In this document: piece by piece, positions 27,101-29,926 of the stretch
Position numbering within the stretch: the first letter of the stretch is position 1
Layout: every line of letters starts with the position of its first letter
NCBI GenBank assembly: GCA_045627605.1
Contig: JAZQOA010000058.1
Location: forward strand, 1 to 29,926
Length of the DNA stretch: 29,926 bases
DNA from: RGIG5952 sp045627605
Lineage (GTDB): Bacteria; Verrucomicrobiota; Kiritimatiellia; RFP12; JAAYLN01
Direction: 5' to 3'
The notes under the pieces: generated by a model
The model's database searches: none
Told to the model about the DNA's origin: nothing
What the model saw: the letters and a program-made list of their open reading frames with translations, nothing else
Program-made: the position numbers and the translations under genes

Positions 27101-28443
27101 GCGACTTCGACCTCACGGCCGACCTCATGCGGATGTTCCGTGAGAGGAGCGACGAGGCCGCGCGGTCAATCGCCTTCGGCGTCCGCGGCATCGCCCTCCG
27201 CTCCATGCTCGCGCGGCGCAGCGTCCTCGACGCCATGGCGCAGACCCACGGCGTCGCCCGCACCCGCAAGCTGATCGAGCAGGTCACGGACACGCTCACG
27301 GGAGGCTACCGGGGCGACGTGCCGAAGGGCGGCGCGCTCAACATGCTCCAGGGCGCGGGCACCTTCACGACATACGCCGCGCTTTCGTGGAACGTCGTCA
27401 CCGCGCTCAAGCAGATGACCTCCGTCTCCGCATGGGCGCCGCTTCTCGAAGGCGGCTACATGGAGCTCGGCAGGCACATCATGAACTTCAGCCTCGCCGA
27501 TGCAAGGGAACTCGTCTCCGCCCCGGGATTCGTGGCGCGTTACGGAAGCGACTCGTTCGCGAAGATGTTCACCGAGGCGCTGAACGACAGGCAGGGCAAT
27601 CTCGTCCAGCGTCTCATGCGGGCGGGCATGACGGCAATCCAGATCGGCGACTTCGTACCCGGCGTCCTCGTCGGCACCGGCGTCTACAAGGCGCGTTTCG
27701 AGGCTCTCCTGAGGCAGAATCCGGACGGCGACGGGGAGAAGCTCCGGCAGCAGGCCCTCACGGAGACATGGGCGCTCATCGAGGAATGCCAGCAGACCGG
27801 GCGAATCGAGGACACGCCGCACATGTTACGCCGCTGGGGCATTCTGGGCAAGCAGATGACGAAATTCGCGACCTCGCCCCTCCAGCAGGTCGCCTGGGAG
27901 ATCCACACCTTCCACATGTGGAGGGAGGCCGCGGCCCTCGGGAACGCGGAACTCGCCGAGGAATCCCGCCGCAAGTTCATCAACACCGTCATCTCCAACC
28001 ACGTCATCATGCCCGCCGCGATGTTTGCCGTCGCCCAGGCGTTTTCGATGGCGCTCGGGGCGCCGCCCCCGGAGGACGAGGAGCTTTACGGCGACCTTCT
28101 GCTCGGCATGGTCGTCGGATCCTGGGGGCGTGTCTTCTTCGCCGGCACGCTCATCAACCGCTTTGTCGGGAAGTCCCTCAAGGCCGCCGGGCTCAAGCCG
28201 AACGTGTACGACGAATCGACCTTCGCCGCGACGGACACCATCGAGAAGCTCATCGACAAGGGCTTCGTCACGGCGGGCGACATCGCCGAAGCCGACTGGG
28301 AGTCCGTCCGCGACGACCTCCTCGACGAAATCGGCAACCTCGCCGCGCCGCTCCGCTACGGCATCAAGGCCGCGCGGAACTACGCCGGCTACGACAAGGC
28401 GAAGGAGCGGGCGAAGCGCAAGCGCGAAGCCGCGAAGCGGTAG
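18118..28443 (+). CDS. Giant phage-type large polyvalent protein (3,441 aa)
   Basis: Multidomain protein of the polyvalent class, carried by phages and conjugative elements and thought to enter the new host with the DNA. In order: DdrB/ParB-like domain (about 257-400; QPRDR 282-286, SGNGR 328-332); MNT-type nucleotidyltransferase (HGS 671-673, SDLD 683-686); an unassigned module (751-971); NFKRWFGDWE (1029-1038) then an LPD3-like domain (about 1040-1180); ART-like domain (YHGS 1224-1227, DGVVIR at 1324); zincin HELQH (1580-1584); a second LPD3-like module (about 1700-1830); second ART-like domain (GWGLY 1893-1897); BECR-like nuclease module (GFLHI, His2094); then a helical region with a Glu run (near 2480) and two hydrophobic helices (about 3294-3315, 3326-3346). 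The motif R-[YFL]-S-[VIA] separates modules. ATG 18118 has no ribosome site and the frame stays open back to 18058, so the true start is uncertain. Individual domain names are tentative; the polyvalent class is firm. Confidence 0.8.
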   Translation: MRLNALRYSFREIRGVWDLTVPEALFTCTVVAELDGDCSSFSRAAADTWCDEETLANAFRDYLSGKIDVVEERRNIFGRIADFVFGLAGAGHAARRADLLVRDAQDVQDVLFNQLLSGDFSAVPGLDAKADRERAREEAGEEARDRARAAASEENGAKARAAEVASETFGGPAADPGDELVDEDGNAVPPEKVGEVAASGKLILTRRKYDELKGDVKPGETEGRMRRRWHEENDNTQPATLSDGTFRAVTPDGEMVVNGKFGVRDLDDLVTSDREGYDPAFQPRDRSNASSRDQIEKIGRAPDFNRLAESPTTDTGAPIVSQDGQVISGNGRVLGLRAAEGYGALGTYEEAVREKAAQFGIEIPEGVRHPVLVRVADASASRDDLVRLGELSNRAQILARNAAETAEADGRAIRDEGLADLFVPDPSGNILAAANREFVKAFLQVADDASLVDSSGVPTAEAAGRIKRAMLAAVLGEHPGARDIIRAAVEQGDALGISNILNGVMNAAPALLKLAAAEGRGGYDISADVADALRDYVDFKRGGGTDIDAFLRQDDFFRDRPTLTASIMREFFARRNSAQRVADILGRYAGQAMLQDNAAPALFDMGVTPRETIWNQAVEHADAGTRYSVVAGTGVTVEEAEDDIRTDLGYAFEAASEEFGEEITFLGLRLHGSRVRGDARADSDLDAVVEYSGDVREDALFDFLNSEDNRISYRGIPVDVNPIRAEETGTLGEYMRRDAEYDAAKLAGRRFSVAADLAIAEATDGLDQGKVEAAVEKIISGGLVDIRGTDGEKIAMKTAAARFYEKYAKAKIPLSTGAVMYFAPDARTLARHNGDRALAWAEYAIHQVSNNKTDKDGKKYREYNREKVEIVDPNLEKIVADDKVQIVENGNVLFFSQLDDESYAKVIAKPAQNGNYRADLTDVSSVYQKGKIPDKLNPLARVAAGDGLGGVFTSEAANGNIVPQSGGDVKGRSSVVSDADIAEARRQYNEVVARYTNADGTKKPGWMKAPNGKPTNLAERQWVQVRTENFKRWFGDWEAAANAVLNNVVESYGAARKILDALVGVKMVSSDGIEATLSGNSVDKVFSGKAAHKSVSIAAHLAAAANIRQLFEHSVEVNVDHGNKAGVKAMHRLYAPFIFGGNVLLAKISVKEFADGTSNRLYTIEAIDVEEMSAGNLATKQSEENGKVNPNADIVDRLQQILDSVKPENVSKVVDENGEPIVVYHGSKSKHNVYDQVHTFHISNRNVASGYGDVVDGNFVNARNVLEIDADGGEWLSVNTPDALIGRFKDGEEIEDGRGFTATFDSYSMSVRDIATFAKKAGYDGVVIRNVEDTNESTGELGTDIVTFSPSQVKSATDNAGTFDGANPDIRYSIVSEKGAAALGIGRLDDAKVLERSGASREDIWRKTKWWRAKDGKWRVEIPAPYLASRAAMERLRNRDAATVGELFPGSDLAGAYPNIAGVKVVPDFDGILPKGVDAGVGHRRDTGEAAVVVRADMLPPPPPLFQAVFARGQDPAYREALGKHISELAALSGENDAEGMAAAKAAFAELPPVKFAKALEDGAGDYEVPAPRLLAALVHELQHLVQVDEGLALGGNPEAAAVSFFGGSPFEIYRRFAGEVEARNVEKRLRMSPEDRAATPPWETEDVAEDRQIVRYSAEADIAPSLDASLWGDMSRAANVAGDGAPPLKFEKGAKVKDVRKAVYDAAIANVRKQPNYVAVGPLHCLDIGGVRLVVSGRGIRHGLDRRYELNGYAAALIGDLLNNSVEVPGVTGERHYRLAAMDVGRPCHVLVTTTRHGDVASLQNVEVLYSVNAKTGNAAQDFTPTDTSGLASATSIADLYRTWKEVFYPGVIAHASGTRYSVEGLYTGSAADYEKPSLHYVGTGVGAQAYGWGLYAINGKEGAEEYGPNVYGQTFFTNRAPGDESHLLKWDEPIGSRNERRIVSAFRKAMLRNGVDDREVRGILGTSLENLFAGTTGADAYGNADVVCMNFDVCEHSGNHFRDTSLFLAAAGIDGIRYDDGDWRNYVSFRDDNIRVDHKWVDGVQRFSVEAAVEALGKIAGGAEYGVLSNAKYGEIRYPLGKSGKGGFGFLHIVEQRMAKDGATLDEAIDTAVRVGVSAQIGTETEQRHDTHHLDWRGTRAIIGEMPDKTIVITGYEIDTEESTVAKQRAAELSPRPHVRSEEVIRALKAKTALMKESMAQNGAAVKPLSVADVPGAADEAAEARRLSVEAQEPRPCSGGAYVVAAIVQDKIRGITRPPEKYQELCDVFHAQVDAAGAMKVADEYLAHQKRDFARRIPKDAGEAMRMTARDVERFQFPEVVTRLFSQAAGAGLDIGGRAAQGYAKAVKEMCAAAPGYDLSAMQSDTGADLLRTLMEILPEKFAEDEQEKGQGDGQGDGEGGARPGEFTGPPDPQTWEEWQRNAEERNRVYARVITVAKAWVAKRNAQIAARQDAAEKRKAEEAAKAAAEGRPDPADAEEEEEETPDPDEEPGFLAVPREILEAHGVDLSNADEFAAFLRAWVCDYLVRKNPGKTVENVLDDEVALSTFRKTVREQLRDIAQGLLDPTAGTAANRAERMISDISDYATAGEIERRASDVIAFIQRNAVRQKRKALVAGIVKMIDEQAVRGKRLDALERDMKRKVRGEHEAYCRYIRRIVQMSDGAIERETARLTQIIDGRKEEYGKAEAEYGVQISLESDVEVHRAYEQLAALQRWGGLKNKLPGRIAAEARALEQWLGRERAEHENRWGGFQSVCDEVPAAVEECVRKNQRAYTRDNPGFFGQVSEDLISSVRQRLERMMAGAGEERREAISRVMRILSEGSEKLAVTQAEYRRQFDAMLAWSVEGTGKSVRDLIRELDELIPDDLNRALISDAQKTRMTWGQAMQLYASLLQTATYGGNVALNGRDGQAEMIRNRAPAEMVRLVARMRQIYQDRRGALSEVVAEVTGLPIWNPDPMYMPVKMYTGVKEGLDSSARGWSPLAKFLTPRVKNNRDFDLTADLMRMFRERSDEAARSIAFGVRGIALRSMLARRSVLDAMAQTHGVARTRKLIEQVTDTLTGGYRGDVPKGGALNMLQGAGTFTTYAALSWNVVTALKQMTSVSAWAPLLEGGYMELGRHIMNFSLADARELVSAPGFVARYGSDSFAKMFTEALNDRQGNLVQRLMRAGMTAIQIGDFVPGVLVGTGVYKARFEALLRQNPDGDGEKLRQQALTETWALIEECQQTGRIEDTPHMLRRWGILGKQMTKFATSPLQQVAWEIHTFHMWREAAALGNAELAEESRRKFINTVISNHVIMPAAMFAVAQAFSMALGAPPPEDEELYGDLLLGMVVGSWGRVFFAGTLINRFVGKSLKAAGLKPNVYDESTFAATDTIEKLIDKGFVTAGDIAEADWESVRDDLLDEIGNLAAPLRYGIKAARNYAGYDKAKERAKRKREAAKR

Positions 28444-28451
28444 GGGGGCGG

Positions 28452-29522
28452 TCACTTCCACGCCCTGGCGATTGCGTCGGCCAGCTGGCCGACGTGTTCG
28501 TCGTGGTCGTATCGCGCGGCGGTGTTCCGCTGCGTCCACCCGCCCAGCCTCATCGCCACGTCGTCGGACACCCCGGCGGCAGCCAGGCGCGTCCTGAAGA
28601 AGTGGCGGAAGCTGTGGAACGTGTACTTCGACGCATCGACGCCGGCGGCGACCAGCACGCGCTTGAACGGGTGGCGCATGGTCCCGCCCGCCTCGTAGTC
28701 GTCGCCCAGCTCCGGCATGACATACCCCGTGCCCGATCCGACCATGGCGGCGATCTCCGGGGGGAGGGGCAACACGGTCGCGATGCCGTGCCGCTGGGTC
28801 TTGCGGGGCTTGATGCGGATCACGCCGCCCTGGATGTCCTCGTGGCGAAGCGTGACGACATCCCCCATGCGCAGGCCGGTCGCGGCGGAGATTCGCGCAG
28901 CCAATCCCCAGCCATGGCCGTCGTCGTCGCCAGCCTTGAATATCCGTGCGGCCTCCTCCTCGGTGAAGCATTCCCCGCGGCCCTCGTCCTTTTTCGCGGG
29001 CATGGCGAGAGGCCACGGGTTCTCGATGCCGTCGTGCGCCCGCTTCAGCTCGTTCCAGACGCTCGACAGATCCCCGATGAAATTTCGCACCGTCTTGTTG
29101 CCGCACTTGAGGCTGGAGGCGAAACGCTGCGCACATAGCCGGTTCACGTCCCGGATGTCCTCGACGGCGGGGAAATTCTTCGCGCACCAATCCGCGAATG
29201 CGCGCAGGCGAATCCGGCGGATATCCATGGTGCTCGCGCCCAGAACCTTGCCCGCGACCTTCAGGACGCGCCCGTACTCGAAAAAGACGGCGCCCAGAGG
29301 CACGAGGTCGGAAGGCTTGTCTTCGGCGTACAACGCCTCGATCAGCCTGATGATATGTTCCTTCGGCGACTTCCTGCCGGCGGCGATGCGCATGGTGTTT
29401 TCGACAAGCGTAGCCTCGTCCTTGTCTTTCGTCCCGCATGATCCGCGCAGGCGTTTTTCGCGTCCCGGCACGTATACAGAATAGTACCAGACGCCAGATT
29501 TTAATTTCCTGTAGAGAGCCAT
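28452..29522 (-). CDS. Tyrosine recombinase (site-specific integrase)
   Basis: Catalyses integration and excision of the element by strand exchange through a covalent 3'-phosphotyrosine. The 356-residue product has an N-terminal arm-type DNA-binding region (MALYRKLKSGVWYYSVYV), a SAM-like core-binding domain (about 85-180), and a catalytic domain. The catalytic domain carries Arg218 (ATGLRMGD), H303-x-x-R306 (HSFRHFFR), Trp329 in LGGW, and nucleophile Tyr338 (AARYDHDE). All key residues are present, so it is probably active. ATG 29522 has AGGGG about seven bases upstream. It lies 84 bases from the 3' end of tRNA-Ser and reads away from it, so it may be transcribed from the tRNA promoter. Confidence 0.95.
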   Translation of the reverse strand: MALYRKLKSGVWYYSVYVPGREKRLRGSCGTKDKDEATLVENTMRIAAGRKSPKEHIIRLIEALYAEDKPSDLVPLGAVFFEYGRVLKVAGKVLGASTMDIRRIRLRAFADWCAKNFPAVEDIRDVNRLCAQRFASSLKCGNKTVRNFIGDLSSVWNELKRAHDGIENPWPLAMPAKKDEGRGECFTEEEAARIFKAGDDDGHGWGLAARISAATGLRMGDVVTLRHEDIQGGVIRIKPRKTQRHGIATVLPLPPEIAAMVGSGTGYVMPELGDDYEAGGTMRHPFKRVLVAAGVDASKYTFHSFRHFFRTRLAAAGVSDDVAMRLGGWTQRNTAARYDHDEHVGQLADAIARAWK

Positions 29523-29577
29523 GGTTCACCCCTTGAACTTGACGTTCGTACACCTTGCAACGGCGGGAAAACCAAGC

Positions 29578-29602
29578 TAAAACACTACAATGAAATGTTT
29601 TA
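29578..29602. repeat. AT-rich inverted repeat between integrase and tRNA
   Basis: TAAAACA (29578-29584) and TGTTTTA (29596-29602) form a perfect 7-bp inverted repeat with an 11-base spacer, five bases from the tRNA CCA end. It could be a pair of recombinase-binding arms or a weak 3' hairpin of the tRNA transcript. Confidence 0.35.
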
Positions 29603-29606
29603 CAAA

Positions 29607-29695
29607 TGGCGGAGAGGGTGGGATTTGAACCCACGATACCAAAAAGGTATACAGCATTTCCAGTGCTGCGCCTTCGGCCACTCGGCCACCTCTCC
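29607..29695 (-). tRNA. tRNA-Ser (anticodon GGA)
   Basis: On the minus strand the acceptor stem GGAGAGG (5' end at 29695) pairs with CCTCTCC, followed by discriminator G and an encoded CCA (29609-29607). The D arm begins TGGCCGAGTGG. The anticodon loop CTGGAAA gives anticodon GGA (29661-29659), reading UCC/UCU. A long variable arm (TACC...GGTA) and the T arm GTGGG-TTCAAAT-CCCAC complete a class II tRNA-Ser. It is intact despite the adjoining element, as expected if the element restores the 3' end. Confidence 0.96.
29612..29623. repeat. Candidate right attachment site inside tRNA-Ser
   Basis: GAGAGGGTGGGA covers the 3' acceptor strand and T stem of tRNA-Ser, and matches the candidate left site at 18056-18067 in 11 of 12 positions. 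The 3' end of a tRNA is the usual target for this recombinase family. Confidence 0.4.
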
Positions 29696-29741
29696 GCAAG
29701 CTTCTGCAAACGGCTTCAAAGCCGCAAAACAAGCATTAAAT

Positions 29742-29770
29742 AGGATAGCGGAAAACGGGGAAAAAGGCAA
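29742..29770 (-). promoter_or_regulatory. Promoter of tRNA-Ser
   Basis: On the minus strand TTGCCT (29770-29765) and TATCCT (29747-29742) are 17 bases apart, about 45 bases upstream of the mature tRNA 5' end. The integrase lies downstream on the same strand. Confidence 0.65.
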
Positions 29771-29790
29771 GTGCTTTTTTATTTTCACCC

Positions 29791-29822
29791 TTATCCCGGT
29801 TTTTTCGGGATAAAATATCCCG
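29791..29822. repeat. Three-part nested hairpins
   Basis: TATCCCG (29792-29798), CGGGATA (29806-29812) and TATCCCG (29816-29822) allow two mutually exclusive stems sharing the middle segment, with 7- and 3-base loops. It is probably a terminator or attenuator of a neighbouring transcript. The rest of 29823-29926 shows an A/T-rich tail with a ten-T run but no gene I can support. Confidence 0.45.
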
Positions 29823-29926
29823 ATTTCTTTCGAGCCCCCCGAAAACACTGGCTTTAAAAAGTTTTTGCACCTCCCCAAAACGAGCTCGGACTTTTTTTTT
29901 TAGAGCAAGGGCCACCCGGGAGTTGC

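Larger units (their letters stand above)
18056..29618. mobile_element. Putative two-gene integrative element at tRNA-Ser
   Basis: The interval between a chromosomal terminator and tRNA-Ser(GGA) holds only a 10.3-kb polyvalent-protein gene and a tyrosine recombinase, which converge with an 8-base gap. An integrase next to a tRNA and reading away from it is the classic layout of a tRNA-targeting element. The ends are set at the short repeat GAGAGGG (18056-18062 and 29612-29618), which is weak evidence. The right end, at the tRNA 3' end, is much better supported than the left. No capsid, portal, terminase, replication or relaxase gene is present. Confidence 0.6.

Noticed and set aside
27387..29138. 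A 583-codon plus-strand frame running from the giant gene into the integrase
   Set aside because: Arg/His/Gly-rich in the first part and antisense to the integrase in the second, so it is a shadow of two real genes.
29595..29813. A 72-codon frame across tRNA-Ser
   Set aside because: It is the antisense translation of the tRNA, a well-known source of false proteins.
1..29926. CRISPR arrays, insertion sequences and rRNA genes
   Set aside because: No regularly spaced repeats, transposase-like frames or rRNA-like stretches were seen on either strand.

Overview
The window looks like the chromosome of an uncultured, GC-rich, Gram-negative anaerobe, followed at its right end by an integrated mobile element. 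The TolB/Pal pair implies an outer membrane. HydF implies [FeFe]-hydrogenase maturation and hence anaerobic H2 metabolism. A 29-residue bS22/COX24-type peptide and a GH78 rhamnosidase fit the Verrucomicrobiota/Kiritimatiellota/Bacteroidota part of the tree. I lean towards a gut or anoxic Kiritimatiellota-like lineage; this is inference, because no marker phylogeny could be run.

Left part (1-17958), ordinary chromosome. metG and hydF run rightward and meet a leftward four-gene operon stop to stop (TMEM43-family membrane protein, GH78 alpha-L-rhamnosidase, O-antigen-ligase-like polymerase, glycosyltransferase). This operon is tightly packed (ATGA overlap, 5-nt gap, 26-nt overlap) and is probably concerned with surface glycans. 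It diverges at about 9.17 kb from cytX, a thiamine-precursor transporter under a clear TPP riboswitch. Then come an M3 oligopeptidase (apparently leaderless), pgk, tolB-pal, hisG, the tiny bS22-like gene and a second glycosyltransferase with a strong terminator. Several promoters here share an extended -10 element of the form TGnTAnnAT.

Right part (about 18.05-29.62 kb), mobile element. Next to a tRNA-Ser(GGA) gene lies a tyrosine recombinase reading away from the tRNA. Between it and the chromosomal terminator at 18.0 kb there is a single open frame of 3,441 codons. It encodes a phage/conjugative-type 'large polyvalent protein': a DdrB/ParB-like domain, a nucleotidyltransferase, an LPD3-like domain, two ADP-ribosyltransferase-like domains, a zincin (HELQH), BECR-like nuclease-like modules, and a long helical C-terminus with two hydrophobic helices. 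The modules are separated by a recurring R-[YF/L]-S-[VIA] motif. If the short imperfect repeat at the two ends marks the attachment sites, the element consists of only these two genes. That is the most unusual thing in the window. A remnant of a larger prophage or an assembly join remains possible.

The far right (29696-29926) holds the tRNA promoter and nested hairpins but no gene I can support. No gene-free stretch longer than about 235 bases occurs.
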